DNA from: Algoriphagus formosus
Lineage (GTDB): Bacteria; Bacteroidota; Bacteroidia; Cytophagales; Cyclobacteriaceae
Reading direction: 5' to 3'
DNA: 64,000 nt
Assembly (NCBI RefSeq): GCF_002807035.1
Contig: NZ_NIUC01000001.1
Coordinates: 558,001-622,000 of the forward strand
The notes under the pieces were generated by a model, which had not been told where the DNA came from, did no database searches, and saw nothing but the letters and a program-made list of their open reading frames with translations. The translations under genes were made by a program, and so were the position numbers. Positions 1 through 8,781 of the stretch are shown in pieces. Position 1 is the first letter of the stretch; every line of letters begins with the position of its first letter.

Positions 1-1033
1 TTTGATCATCCGGAAAATCTGAACGGGACTGATCCGGAGTGCCATTCGAAGAGTCCAAGGTCAGGATGGTTACAGGACCATAATCTACTCTGTAGTAGCT
101 TTGACGATGTAGCTGTAAAGGATCAGCGCTAGGCGTTTCGAAATATTCATGAAAGCGCTCTCTTCCTAGTTTGGGCAGAAAATCACCTTTTTCGTTGAAT
201 CCATAACTCCCATTTTTGGCTCCGAAGTTTTCCCAATTTCCCAATGCAGGAATGATGGGATAGTTGGACAAACCTTGATCATACTCTCCGGCATTATGCC
301 TCCAAAATTCATCCCAAGCAGGCTGGTAGCCCGAACCTTGAACCAAGTCTCCCGGCATCAGCAAAAAGTTGGGCAGGCGTGAATTGATCACCCGGAGGTT
401 ATATTCATAGCCTTCCTTTTCGGTCAGGGCATAGTTGATAATATCAAAACCTTGCTCTTCGGTAGTTCCAAATTTTGCTATCCAATCTTCAAAACCACTG
501 CTAGGCCTTGAAGTAAGGCCTGCCGGATACCAAGCTCTGCGATTGACCCGACCGAGGGGTTCGGTTTCGCTATCTGAAAGCGCAATAAATCGGATCGAAG
601 ACCAATTGGCTGGATCAGGGGCAGTCTGAAATCCTGATGAAAAAGTTTCACCACCCATTTTCACCTGATAAAAATAAGCCACCCCGGGATCAAGATTTTC
701 TAGACTGACTCGAAAACGACGGGTTTGATCCGGAAAGAGCCACGAAGCGGGATCTAAGCCGGGGATATTTTCATTTTTTTCAATGGATGTGTAATAGATT
801 TCGGCAACCTCCTCCCCTGTCAGGTTTTCGGTTTTAACGGGATTTCCCTGCTCATCAAAAAGGATAAATTCCGAACTGCTTTCACCTGTAGACCACCAGG
901 TGATTTGGAAATTCGCTTTTCCGTAAGTCTGCAAATAAGGCTTTACTCGAAAAGTTGAGTTTTCGCTTGCCTGCTGAAAAGACCACAGAATTGTGGCAAT
1001 CACTAAAAATAAAATACCTAGCCGTTTATTCAT
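1..1033 (-). CDS. secreted metallophosphoesterase with N-terminal Fn3-like domain (3' part outside window)
   Basis: The reading frame is open from an ATG at 1033 to the window edge, giving 344 residues without a stop. An N-terminal hydrophobic segment (residues 4-18) suggests export. Residues about 25-140 resemble the fibronectin-III-like domain that precedes the catalytic domain in purple acid phosphatase-type enzymes. The calcineurin-like phosphoesterase core follows: LSDSE (152-156) where DxH is usual, MPGDLVQ (226-232) for the GD motif, ALGNWE (263-268) for GNHE, and a TLDSSNG strand near 325. Two usual metal-ligand histidines are thus replaced by Glu and Trp, so activity is uncertain. 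The gene lies 48 bp downstream of the DUF1573 gene on the same strand and may share its transcript. The family call is fairly secure; substrate is unknown. Confidence 0.75.
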   Translation of the reverse strand, partial: MNKRLGILFLVIATILWSFQQASENSTFRVKPYLQTYGKANFQITWWSTGESSSEFILFDEQGNPVKTENLTGEEVAEIYYTSIEKNENIPGLDPASWLFPDQTRRFRVSLENLDPGVAYFYQVKMGGETFSSGFQTAPDPANWSSIRFIALSDSETEPLGRVNRRAWYPAGLTSRPSSGFEDWIAKFGTTEEQGFDIINYALTEKEGYEYNLRVINSRLPNFLLMPGDLVQGSGYQPAWDEFWRHNAGEYDQGLSNYPIIPALGNWENFGAKNGSYGFNEKGDFLPKLGRERFHEYFETPSADPLQLHRQSYYRVDYGPVTILTLDSSNGTPDQSRSDFPDDQ

Positions 1034-1081
1034 TTTCAAGATTTATTAAATCCTTGAATCTAAGTTAGAAAAATTCGCTAA

Positions 1082-2173
1082 TTATTTAATCCTAGATTTG
1101 AGGATTACCGATTGAACAGGATTTAAAGGATCGTTGGAGAAAATGTAAATATTTCGCTGATCGATCCCTCTCCTACCTTTTGGATCGAACGTTACGATCA
1201 AATCCATGCTTTCTCCGGGTCCTAATTCAGTTTTGGGAAGAGTAAGGGATAGACAGCCACAATTTCCCTGTACTTTTTTAATTTCTAAAACCTCTCTTCC
1301 CCGATTGGTCAAAGTATAGGTAAGCTCTTGGATTTCATCTGCAGAAATTTCTTTCAGATCAATCTCTGAAGGACTGATCCTCATTGCTGGAACTGACCCG
1401 AGCTCATCCTTTGCAAAACCCGGGTAAAACTCAAAAACATTTGCTATCACATCGGTATCCGACAGCAAGGAATCTGACCAAAAAAACTGAATAGGATCTT
1501 CAGAAAAACCCAAATCATTTTTCACAGCCCCATCATAGCCAATTTCCAGAATACCTCGATGTCCCGGAGCAATGGAGTCTTGAATTTGCCGAATCTGAAT
1601 ATGGCCAGGTCCAAAATACCGAAGGCTATCGGCCCGAAGAACTGAGTCTGAGAAGTTAAATATTTCTAAAGCTTTGAAAGATGGTTCGTTTGTGAAAACA
1701 TCCCCCATATTGGTCTTCTCCTGACGCATCCCAACCGGTCCACTGATAAATGGATATTCTATCTCGGGGTTTCTAGGCTTGGGGACTGCCTTCCCTTCCA
1801 AATAGAGCGTATCCATCATATTGGCAAGATTTCCCTTCACCACTACCAATCGAGAAAAGCCCCCAACAGCGGATCCGGGATCAAAAGCAACCTTCAAGAT
1901 TCCTGTCTCACCTGCTGCCAAGGAATCCTGAGTATATTCCACAGTAGTACAGCCACAGTCCGTCCAAACTTTCTTTATCCAAACTGCGGAGTCTTGAGAA
2001 TGTGTAAATTCAAAAGTTGCAACCTGAATCCCTTCCTCTTCCAAAATGGCTCCCAGGTCAAGTTTATTCACTTTCCAAATGAGTCGAGAATCCTGAGTCC
2101 CTTGAGCATGAAGTACTTGCGCATTTAGGCAACACAGAAGGATGAAAAAAGCTGAAAATCCAAATCTTTGCAT
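1082..2173 (-). CDS. DUF1573 domain protein (two domains)
   Basis: This 363-aa protein has a typical signal peptide ending near HAQ (residues 22-24), so it is expected in the periplasm or on the surface. It contains two DUF1573-like immunoglobulin-fold modules, each with the diagnostic Cys-Gly-Cys signature: DCGCTT near residue 73 and GNCGCLS near residue 308. The middle region (130-260) looks like a degenerate third beta-sandwich. DUF1573 proteins are very common in Bacteroidota, but no molecular role is established. The gene is divergent from trpS (70 bp apart) and precedes the metallophosphoesterase on the same strand. Confidence 0.85.
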   Translation of the reverse strand: MQRFGFSAFFILLCCLNAQVLHAQGTQDSRLIWKVNKLDLGAILEEEGIQVATFEFTHSQDSAVWIKKVWTDCGCTTVEYTQDSLAAGETGILKVAFDPGSAVGGFSRLVVVKGNLANMMDTLYLEGKAVPKPRNPEIEYPFISGPVGMRQEKTNMGDVFTNEPSFKALEIFNFSDSVLRADSLRYFGPGHIQIRQIQDSIAPGHRGILEIGYDGAVKNDLGFSEDPIQFFWSDSLLSDTDVIANVFEFYPGFAKDELGSVPAMRISPSEIDLKEISADEIQELTYTLTNRGREVLEIKKVQGNCGCLSLTLPKTELGPGESMDLIVTFDPKGRRGIDQRNIYIFSNDPLNPVQSVILKSRIK

Positions 2174-2243
2174 AGGTACAAATAACGGATAAATCCGGAC
2201 GAATTGTAGGCTGATTTATTTAATTTGCGCTAAAATTAGACTG

Positions 2244-3218
2244 ATGGCACGAGTACTGACAGGCATTCAAAGTAGTGGAAGACCACATTTAGGTAATATT
2301 CTAGGAGCAATAGTCCCGGCTATCCAACTGGCTAAAGAAAACTCCGAAGAGTCCTACATTTTCATAGCAGATTTTCATTCACTCACCAGTTCAAAGGATG
2401 GAGAGCTTCGCAAAGAAAACACCCTAGCAGTGGCTGCAGCATGGTTGGCCTTTGGCCTGGACATAGAAAAGACGGTTTTTTATCGCCAATCACGAAGACC
2501 TGAAGTAGCTGAGTTGACCTGGTACCTCAATTGCTTCACTCCTTTTCCCATGCTTGCCAATGCGCATAGCTTCAAAGATAAATCCGAACGACTGGCAGAT
2601 GTGAATGCAGGGCTTTTTACCTATCCCGTCCTGATGGCTGCTGATATTTTACTGTATTCTGCTGATTTGGTACCGGTGGGAAAAGATCAAATGCAGCACT
2701 TGGAAATGACTCGTGATATCGCTACCGCCTTCAACCGGATTGTGGGAGAAGAAATCCTCACGCTCCCTGAGGCCAGAATTGCTGAATCAGTCAAGACCAT
2801 TCCGGGAACTGATGGGCAAAAAATGAGTAAGTCCTACAATAATTACATTGATATATTCCTTCCTGAAAAGCAACTCAAGAAGAATGTAAATAGCATCGTC
2901 ACAGACAGCACACCGCTGGAGAAGCCCAAAGACCCGGATACTTGCAATGTTTTTAAGCTTTACAGCCTTATAGCTGATGAAAGCCAAACAGCAGAACTTC
3001 GCCAGAAATATCTAGGGGGCAATTATGGCTACGGACATGCCAAAAAAGAATTTCTTGAATTGATTTTGGACAAATATGCTGAAGAGCGAAAGGCTTTTGA
3101 TTTCTACATGACGCATCCTGAGGAAATCGAAAAAAAGCTATCCGCAGGGGAAGAAAAGGCCAAAATTGAAGGAGAAAAGATTCTACGTCGGGTTAGGGAA
3201 AAGTTAGGTTTTAGATAA
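2244..3218 (+). CDS. trpS: tryptophanyl-tRNA synthetase
   Basis: This class Ic aminoacyl-tRNA synthetase charges tRNA-Trp in the cytoplasm. The length, 324 aa, is normal for bacterial TrpRS. The HIGH-type motif appears as PHLGN (residues 14-18) after the TGIQSSGRP stretch typical of TrpRS. The VGKDQMQHLE segment near residue 150 and the KMSKS loop at about 193-197 are both intact. The ATG at 2244 puts the first conserved residues at the usual distance from the N terminus. It stands alone on the plus strand, divergent from the DUF1573 gene, with no other tryptophan gene nearby. Confidence 0.97.
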   Translation: MARVLTGIQSSGRPHLGNILGAIVPAIQLAKENSEESYIFIADFHSLTSSKDGELRKENTLAVAAAWLAFGLDIEKTVFYRQSRRPEVAELTWYLNCFTPFPMLANAHSFKDKSERLADVNAGLFTYPVLMAADILLYSADLVPVGKDQMQHLEMTRDIATAFNRIVGEEILTLPEARIAESVKTIPGTDGQKMSKSYNNYIDIFLPEKQLKKNVNSIVTDSTPLEKPKDPDTCNVFKLYSLIADESQTAELRQKYLGGNYGYGHAKKEFLELILDKYAEERKAFDFYMTHPEEIEKKLSAGEEKAKIEGEKILRRVREKLGFR

Positions 3219-3291
3219 AGCCCGAATGAAAATGCAGTTTGGATCTCCGGATAAATATTAACTTAAAACAGATTAATAAAAGGACATCCAA

Positions 3292-3804
3292 ATGAAGCAC
3301 TTCGATTTCAAAGAACTTAATTTAATTTCTGGTCCTCATCTACTTGGGTTATTACTGATAGTCACAGGCTTTTTTGTGTTAGTAAGCCCGGCTTTTCTTT
3401 CCAACGGAAGTTCGATTGAAAAAGTGTTGGCCGTTGGTATGGTCTCTGTAATTATTGGGCTTTTAATTATCCTCACTTACAAAGGGACACTTATCGACTT
3501 TGAGGAGAAGAGATTCAAAAAGTACTCTTCCGTTGCAGGATTCAAGTTTGGAGACTGGAAACCTCTGCCACTTTTGTCTAAAATCAAATCGGAATCCAAA
3601 ACTTATATCAGTAGAAATACGCCAAACGGGATAAGCCCAACCCTATCTGGAAGAGTGACCGAATTCAATACCATTATTTATTCCAACACTTCCGAACCCA
3701 TTTTTTTATTCAACTATTCAAATCCAAAAGAGTCCCTCAAGCAAGCTAAACGCCTAGCTGAGGGTCTAGAGATTGATCTGGATATTCAACCTTTAAATGA
3801 TTGA
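3292..3804 (+). CDS. hypothetical protein with two N-terminal membrane segments
   Basis: I do not recognise this 170-aa protein. Two strongly hydrophobic helices (about residues 17-36 and 45-64) form a hairpin near the N terminus. A soluble C-terminal part of about 100 residues follows, which looks mixed alpha/beta and carries a conserved-looking acidic tail. That layout is common for small inner-membrane proteins with a cytoplasmic PH-like or regulatory domain. The gene sits 73 bp downstream of trpS on the same strand and could be read from the same transcript. Coding is supported by a normal ATG start, length and composition. Confidence 0.7.
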   Translation: MKHFDFKELNLISGPHLLGLLLIVTGFFVLVSPAFLSNGSSIEKVLAVGMVSVIIGLLIILTYKGTLIDFEEKRFKKYSSVAGFKFGDWKPLPLLSKIKSESKTYISRNTPNGISPTLSGRVTEFNTIIYSNTSEPIFLFNYSNPKESLKQAKRLAEGLEIDLDIQPLND

Positions 3805-3969
3805 TATGATGGCTTTTTTGAGTATTCTATAAAATAAGCGGGTTAATGTGGTACATTGAAAGATATTGGATTTCTAGATCGATTTAAGAAAGCTTTCCTA
3901 TTTTCTTGATAAAAGCTTGTTTTTCTTCTCTCCAGAAAACCAACCCGATTTTCAGACATTGAAAAATCT

Positions 3970-4305
3970 ATGAAAGCAATACGATACATCGGTTCCATTT
4001 TAATGATCGCTACCGGTATTCTACATTTTCTTCCAAGTTTTCAGTCCGACCCTGATCCAAATGCAATTCCAATGTTGTTGTTTGGAATTGGCTACCTCTT
4101 CATTGGTATACTTTTATTTAAGGACCATCGCTATGGCAAAATATTGGGGGTAATTTTACCACTGATTGGATTAGGTGCTGGATTTTTTAGTCTGGGAATA
4201 GAAAATTGGAATGCACTGTTTTCGCTGATGTTTTTAATCGACGCCATTGTAATCTGCATCTGTCTGATTCTTATTTTTAAAAGGACAAGTTCAAAAATCG
4301 CCTAG
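3970..4305 (+). CDS. small four-helix membrane protein
   Basis: This 111-aa hydrophobic protein has four predicted transmembrane segments, at about residues 5-22, 33-51, 57-77 and 84-106, separated by short polar turns. I do not recognise the family. It is probably a small inner-membrane protein of the kind often seen as hypothetical in Bacteroidota. It stands 165 bp after the preceding gene and 213 bp before the next one; that second gap holds two perfect hairpins. Confidence 0.65.
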   Translation: MKAIRYIGSILMIATGILHFLPSFQSDPDPNAIPMLLFGIGYLFIGILLFKDHRYGKILGVILPLIGLGAGFFSLGIENWNALFSLMFLIDAIVICICLILIFKRTSSKIA

Positions 4306-4341
4306 ATTAAGATTTCCCCTTTTAGCCTTCTCTTCCAGTTT

Positions 4342-4363
4342 TCCTGCTTCTCCAGAAGCAGGA
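4342..4363. repeat. perfect 9-bp hairpin, first of a tandem pair
   Basis: TCCTGCTTC at 4342-4350 and its exact complement GAAGCAGGA at 4355-4363 enclose a four-base TCCA loop. No U-tract follows closely on either strand, so it is not a standard intrinsic terminator. It lies between two plus-strand genes. Confidence 0.7.
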
Positions 4364-4382
4364 CATTTTAGGGAATTTGCCA

Positions 4383-4406
4383 GTGCTGCTTTCGGAAAAG
4401 CAGCAC
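4383..4406. repeat. perfect 10-bp hairpin, second of a tandem pair
   Basis: GTGCTGCTTT at 4383-4392 and AAAGCAGCAC at 4397-4406 enclose a CGGA loop. It starts 20 bases after the first hairpin. A weak third stem (AACC at 4407-4410 with a GGTT ten bases on) and an A/T-rich run follow it. It could be a terminator-like structure, a REP-type element, or part of the leader of the gene at 4519. Confidence 0.7.
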
Positions 4407-4518
4407 AACCGAGGAAGGTTATTTTTAAATTTGATTTTATTTGAAAATTGCTTCTAACCAATCCTTTAGATATCTTAAGACTGCTTGGAATAATTTTAAC
4501 CATCAACCCGTAAATACC

Positions 4519-5178
4519 ATGGCTAAAAAGATCGATTGGACCAATCAGTTTTTCAATTTTTTGGGAGTGATTTTGGGTGTTTTATTGGCTTTTTTTATCA
4601 ATGAACGGGCAAATTCCAATAAAGACAGAAAAGAAAGCCTCATCATTATGGAATCCTTGCTTGGTGACCTTCAGGAAGATATCCAAGCCTATGAAAACTT
4701 CTTAATTCCTCAAAACAAACTGATCCTTCAAAATTTAGAAAACCTGCTAGAACTGATAAATGATGGGGATTATGAAAATATCGATGAGCCTTTCAGCATG
4801 GCTCTTCAAGTCGAAAACTACGGTCCCACAAGCGCTACTTATACTTCTACCAAGAGTACCGGAAAATTAGCTCTCTTTGAGGATATAGAACTACAAAAGC
4901 AACTCAGCAATTACTATGAATCCATTGCTGAGGAAAGTGTCAAAAAAGGAGAATATCAAGTTCAGTATTTCACCAGTGAACTGCTTGCCTGGTTGAGCAA
5001 CAACATGGACTTAATAAGCAATCAGCTTTATAGACCAAGTGATTCTGGCATTTTACTGAACAAACTACTGGTCTATTCCTCTTTGATTGATCAGAAAATC
5101 GTATCCTATGAAATCAGTTTAGAAAAGGCTAAAATTTTAAAGGAGGAGTTGGAAAAGGTTCTGGAGGAAAATAAATGA
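4519..5178 (+). CDS. membrane-anchored protein resembling DUF6090 proteins
   Basis: The ATG at 4519 is chosen over an upstream TTG at 4441, because it begins a natural MAKK N terminus and the extra 26 residues look non-coding. The resulting 219-aa protein has one membrane helix near residues 10-28 (FLGVILGVLLAFFI) ending in NERANSNKDRK. A long, acidic, mainly helical part follows. This single helix followed by a helical domain resembles Bacteroidota DUF6090-type proteins, but that is a loose match and function is unknown. The gene converges on the minus-strand gene at 5220, with a terminator hairpin between them. Confidence 0.65.
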   Translation: MAKKIDWTNQFFNFLGVILGVLLAFFINERANSNKDRKESLIIMESLLGDLQEDIQAYENFLIPQNKLILQNLENLLELINDGDYENIDEPFSMALQVENYGPTSATYTSTKSTGKLALFEDIELQKQLSNYYESIAEESVKKGEYQVQYFTSELLAWLSNNMDLISNQLYRPSDSGILLNKLLVYSSLIDQKIVSYEISLEKAKILKEELEKVLEENK

Positions 5179-5181
5179 TTC

Positions 5182-5212
5182 AAAAAAACACCCCGCTCCT
5201 TTCGAAGCGGGG
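5182..5212 (-). terminator. intrinsic terminator between convergent genes
   Basis: CCCCGCT (5191-5197) pairs with AGCGGGG (5206-5212). Read on the minus strand, the hairpin is followed by a run of seven T residues (5182-5188), so it mainly terminates the gene at 5220-5642. It may also slow plus-strand transcripts. Confidence 0.8.
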
Positions 5213-5219
5213 ATTGATT

Positions 5220-5642
5220 TTATCGGCTTCGCCACAAGTCTTTTAGCGGCTGTCCATTGATAAGCATTACAAATCTCGCAGGATTGGGAATCAGCACAAT
5301 TCGTACATCCTGTCGGTCAAACTGATCTGACTCGATCGGTACTCCCTCCTGCCCTTTCACTTCATAACTCACGATTCCTCGTGCGTCCGGAAGCAAGGGT
5401 TTATACTTATTTGCAACATAGGCTGTGGGAAGAAGGATATCCGTATCTGACTTCAAAAGGCTGTAAATCTTTTCCAGTTCCTTTTCTAAGATATCTTCGT
5501 AATCCTCATTGAAATCATCCTCCAAGTCATGAAGTTCCTCCTCGATGTCATCGTAATTCTCGTCGTTGTAATCCATTCCAGCGAGTTGAATCCGCTTTTC
5601 TACAATTTCGGTTAGCTCCTGATCCAGCTTATCCCAATTCAT
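5220..5642 (-). CDS. acidic hypothetical protein
   Basis: This 140-aa cytoplasmic protein has no signal peptide. Residues 20-60 are extremely rich in Asp and Glu and predicted helical. The C-terminal 80 residues look like a compact beta-rich domain (strands at LPDARGIVSYEV and VRIVLIPNPARFVMLING). I do not recognise a characterised family; it resembles conserved hypothetical proteins of Cytophagales. It has its own terminator just downstream. Confidence 0.7.
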   Translation of the reverse strand: MNWDKLDQELTEIVEKRIQLAGMDYNDENYDDIEEELHDLEDDFNEDYEDILEKELEKIYSLLKSDTDILLPTAYVANKYKPLLPDARGIVSYEVKGQEGVPIESDQFDRQDVRIVLIPNPARFVMLINGQPLKDLWRSR

Positions 5643-5725
5643 GCTTTCTGTTTTTGATTTTGGTTTTTGTTTGAAACCACAAAGATGAGGATAATGTCCT
5701 GCAAAGCATGGAATTTTGGCGGAAA

Positions 5726-6694
5726 TTAACTCATCAGTAGAATTTTTCCGTTTCTACCGGGCTTTTCATAAGCCTCGATCGCCTCACGGAAGGACTCTAG
5801 AGGATACTTGGCTTCGATATCAATCTTGGAGTTTTCTGCCATCAAAAAGCCGAAAACCTCTCCAAATGCTTTTTTGCGGGAATCTTGATCCAAACTTTCG
5901 ATCCAAGTACTCAACCAAAACCCTTCGATGGTCAAGCCCTTGAAAATCAATAGTCCACTATTCACAGGCATATTTTCAATACTGAGGGCTCCGAAAGCCA
6001 TCATTTTGCCGTTTTGGCGTAAGCAACTCAAAGCTTTGGCTCCAAGTACCCCGGATACGGCATCGAAGATGATATGCACTCCACCATCCGTCTTTTCGGG
6101 AATGACTTTCTGAATTTTCTCCTTCTCAGAATTCACAACCAAATCAGCACCCAAACCTTTGAGCAATTCGATTTGTTCGTCATGGCGGACCGTTGCCGCT
6201 ACTTTAATACCTTTCTTCTTGGCCAATTGTATCGCAAACTTCCCAAAAGCTGAGGCTCCCGCCGTAATCAGCAACCATTCTCCTGCCTGAAGACCTGATT
6301 TTTCGATCATTCCATAAGCTGTCAGCGGATTCACAAAAGCCTGGCAAGCTATCTCGTAAGGCATTGGTTCAGGAATAGGAATGACAGCCTGCATGGGCAC
6401 ACATACATACTCTCTCCAAGTTCCAATCGCTGAAAACATTACTCGTGTACCGGCGGGTATATGGCCTGAGGCATCACCTTGCTCCACTACCCCTGCTGCT
6501 TCAAATCCAGCACTGCTTGGCAACTGTGGTGTAATTCCATACATCCCTTGCACAAACATGATGTCTGAGGGATTGATATTCCGTGCCTTCACGCGAATGA
6601 GTACCTCGTGGGCTTTTGGCTTGGGTATTTCGGAATCTACGAGTTGTAAAACATCGAGTGGCTTACCTATTTTTTCAAAAATGATCTCCTTCAT
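5726..6694 (-). CDS. MDR-family NAD(P)H-dependent oxidoreductase (enoyl reductase / quinone reductase type)
   Basis: This 322-aa protein has the medium-chain dehydrogenase/reductase layout: an N-terminal GroES-like domain followed by a Rossmann domain whose nucleotide loop is ITAGASAFGKFAIQLA (about residues 143-158). The zinc ligands of true alcohol dehydrogenases are absent, as GFEAAG stands where GHE would be. That places it with zinc-free quinone oxidoreductases and MECR-like 2-enoyl reductases. The NPSD segment near residue 42 also fits that group. It is divergent from the acyl-CoA operon at 6801 (106 bp apart), so a shared control region and a role in acyl or carbonyl metabolism are plausible but not shown. 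Confidence 0.85.
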   Translation of the reverse strand: MKEIIFEKIGKPLDVLQLVDSEIPKPKAHEVLIRVKARNINPSDIMFVQGMYGITPQLPSSAGFEAAGVVEQGDASGHIPAGTRVMFSAIGTWREYVCVPMQAVIPIPEPMPYEIACQAFVNPLTAYGMIEKSGLQAGEWLLITAGASAFGKFAIQLAKKKGIKVAATVRHDEQIELLKGLGADLVVNSEKEKIQKVIPEKTDGGVHIIFDAVSGVLGAKALSCLRQNGKMMAFGALSIENMPVNSGLLIFKGLTIEGFWLSTWIESLDQDSRKKAFGEVFGFLMAENSKIDIEAKYPLESFREAIEAYEKPGRNGKILLMS

Positions 6695-6800
6695 GAAATT
6701 TGGATTTAATGTTGGATAAAACTATGGATATATTTTAAGTCTATCCTTCTCCAAGGCCTTTTTTTTTATATCTTGAAAAGAAAAAATCAACCTTCAAAAC

Positions 6801-7568
6801 ATGGACTTATCTTCGGTTTTTTCTCTGGATGGAAAAGTAGCGCTGATCACCGGTGCAAGTAAAGGAATCGGCTTCAGCATAGCAGAAATTTTTGCAGCTG
6901 CAGGTGCCAAAGTTGTCATAAGCAGCCGAAAACAGGATGCGCTGGATGAAATGTCTGGAAAGCTTCGGGCCAAGGGCTATGAAGTCAGCGGCTTTGCCTG
7001 TAACGTGGGCAATATGGAAGAACTACCCAAGCTCGTGGATCAAACCGTTGAGAAATATGGCACCATTGATATTTTGGTGAATAATGCAGCATCCAATCCA
7101 GTTTTTGGCCCGGTGCACGATACCATTCTTGAGGCTTTTGACAAGATTATGGATGTGAATGTCAAAGCACCATTTGAATTGACCCGACTCTGTTTTCCCC
7201 ACTTAAGGAAATCTGCTGAGGCTTCGGTGATCAATATCAGTTCGATCGGAGGCATTTCTCCTGAAGCGGGTTTGGGTATCTACTCCGTGAGTAAAGCTGC
7301 TTTGATTTCTCTTACAAAGGTATATGCCAAGGAATGGGGTGATGCAGGCATCCGTGTCAATGCCATCTGCCCAGGGCTGATCCAAACTAAATTTTCGGAG
7401 GCCCTATGGACCAATGATAAAATCATGGGAATGATCATGAAGCAACTCTCTATTAAAAGAGCCGGAACTTCTGAGGAAATCGGAGCCATGGCCTTGTTTT
7501 TAGCCTCTGCTGCATCTTCTTATACCACAGGCGGTGTCTTTACTGCTGATGGAGGTTTCACAATCTAA
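6801..7568 (+). CDS. SDR-family oxidoreductase, first gene of ACAD10/11-like operon
   Basis: This 255-aa classical short-chain dehydrogenase has an intact cofactor motif TGASKGIG (17-24), the NNAA motif (94-97), the catalytic Ser at 147/148 and YxxxK at Y161/K165. The family oxidises or reduces hydroxyl/keto groups with NAD(P)H. It begins a four-gene operon with very short gaps (4 bp to the next gene). In the known levulinate pathway an SDR (LvaD) reduces 4-ketoacyl-CoA to 4-hydroxyacyl-CoA. The gene content here suggests the same job, but that is inferred from neighbours, not from a specific motif. Confidence 0.93.
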   Translation: MDLSSVFSLDGKVALITGASKGIGFSIAEIFAAAGAKVVISSRKQDALDEMSGKLRAKGYEVSGFACNVGNMEELPKLVDQTVEKYGTIDILVNNAASNPVFGPVHDTILEAFDKIMDVNVKAPFELTRLCFPHLRKSAEASVINISSIGGISPEAGLGIYSVSKAALISLTKVYAKEWGDAGIRVNAICPGLIQTKFSEALWTNDKIMGMIMKQLSIKRAGTSEEIGAMALFLASAASSYTTGGVFTADGGFTI

Positions 7569-7572
7569 AGCT

Positions 7573-8781
7573 ATGCACCCAACCCAAAATTTACCTAGTT
7601 CTGAATTGAGCAAACTGCTGGACTCTTACCGTGAATTTGTAGAGACAGAACTCTATCCCATAGACCTGAAAGTCGTCCAAGGTCCTTTTAGATCCTATTT
7701 ACCCCAACTGAATGAGCTCCGGGAAAAAGCCAAGAATCTAGGGCTATTTGCTCCGCATCTCGACAAAGAATCAGGTGGCTTGGGCTTAAGCTTAAGTGAT
7801 TTTGCCAGAGTATCTGAGATATTGGGAACAAGCCCATTGGGCCACTATGTATGCAATTGCCAAGCTCCCGATATCGGAAACATGGAATTATTGGAGCTTT
7901 TTGGTTCGGATTGGCAAAAAGAGACTTTTCTCCACCCACTTCAAAAAGGGAAAATCAGGAGCTGCTTCGCAATGACCGAACCTGCCAATGCGGGTAGCAA
8001 TCCAGTTGTCCTAAGCACTACTGCTACACGAGAGGGCGATTCTTATATTATTAATGGGCATAAATGGTTTACCACAGCAGCAGATGGAGCTACTTTCACC
8101 ATCGTTATGGCTGTAACCAATCCCGAAGCAGAATCACCCTATCAGCGTGCAAGTATGATCTTGGTTCCACTAAACAATCCAGGCTTTTCACTCATCCGGA
8201 ATATCCCCATCATGGGCGAAGAGGGTGAGGATTACCTGTCTCATGCAGAGGTGAAGTTTGAAAATTGCCGAGTTTCCTCCGATCACCTAATTGGAAAAGA
8301 AGGGCAAGGGTTTGCATTAGCGCAAGAGCGACTTGGCCCTGGAAGAATTCACCATTGTATGCGTTGGATAGGCATCTGTGAACGTGTCTTTGATATGATG
8401 TGCAACCGAGCTGTATCACGTGAGTTGCTCCCCGGAAAACCTTTGGCAGAAAAGCAGAGTGTCCAAAACTGGATTGCTGAAAGCAGAGCGGAAATCAATG
8501 CCAGTCGACTGATGGTTTTGAATGTAGCTTCCAGAATGCAGGAGTTAGGCAGTAAAGCTGTCAAAGAAGAAATTTCTACCATCAAATTTTATGTTGCTGA
8601 CGTATTGATGAAGGTGATCGATCGCGCTATTCAGGTTCATGGAGCTCTTGGAGTCACAGATGATACCTTGCTTTCATTTTGGTACAGACATGAGCGGGGA
8701 GCCAGGATTTATGACGGCCCTGATGAGGTTCACAAAGCATCTTTAGCCAAAAGCATCTTAAAAAAATATCGGCCACAATGA
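7573..8781 (+). CDS. acyl-CoA dehydrogenase of the ACAD10/ACAD11 type
   Basis: The ATG at 7573, 4 bp after the SDR stop, is preferred to an upstream GTG at 7534 that overlaps the SDR gene. The 402-aa product is a full-length FAD-dependent acyl-CoA dehydrogenase with the FAMTEPANAGSNP flavin/substrate segment. The C-terminal half carries marks of the ACAD10/11 branch: GPGRIHHCMRWIG near 270, WIAESR near 300, and DGPDEVH near 388, with Asp where classical ACADs have the catalytic Glu loop. In that branch the enzyme works with a partner kinase on 4-hydroxyacyl-CoA esters. The partner kinase is the next gene, overlapping by 4 bp. Confidence 0.93.
   Translation: MHPTQNLPSSELSKLLDSYREFVETELYPIDLKVVQGPFRSYLPQLNELREKAKNLGLFAPHLDKESGGLGLSLSDFARVSEILGTSPLGHYVCNCQAPDIGNMELLELFGSDWQKETFLHPLQKGKIRSCFAMTEPANAGSNPVVLSTTATREGDSYIINGHKWFTTAADGATFTIVMAVTNPEAESPYQRASMILVPLNNPGFSLIRNIPIMGEEGEDYLSHAEVKFENCRVSSDHLIGKEGQGFALAQERLGPGRIHHCMRWIGICERVFDMMCNRAVSRELLPGKPLAEKQSVQNWIAESRAEINASRLMVLNVASRMQELGSKAVKEEISTIKFYVADVLMKVIDRAIQVHGALGVTDDTLLSFWYRHERGARIYDGPDEVHKASLAKSILKKYRPQ

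Noticed and set aside
435..629. 64-codon plus-strand frame near the left end
   Set aside because: Antisense to the continuous metallophosphoesterase frame, which explains the region.
7534..7572. GTG start for the acyl-CoA dehydrogenase
   Set aside because: It would overlap the SDR gene by 35 bp and add residues not typical of the family; the ATG at 7573 fits the operon spacing.
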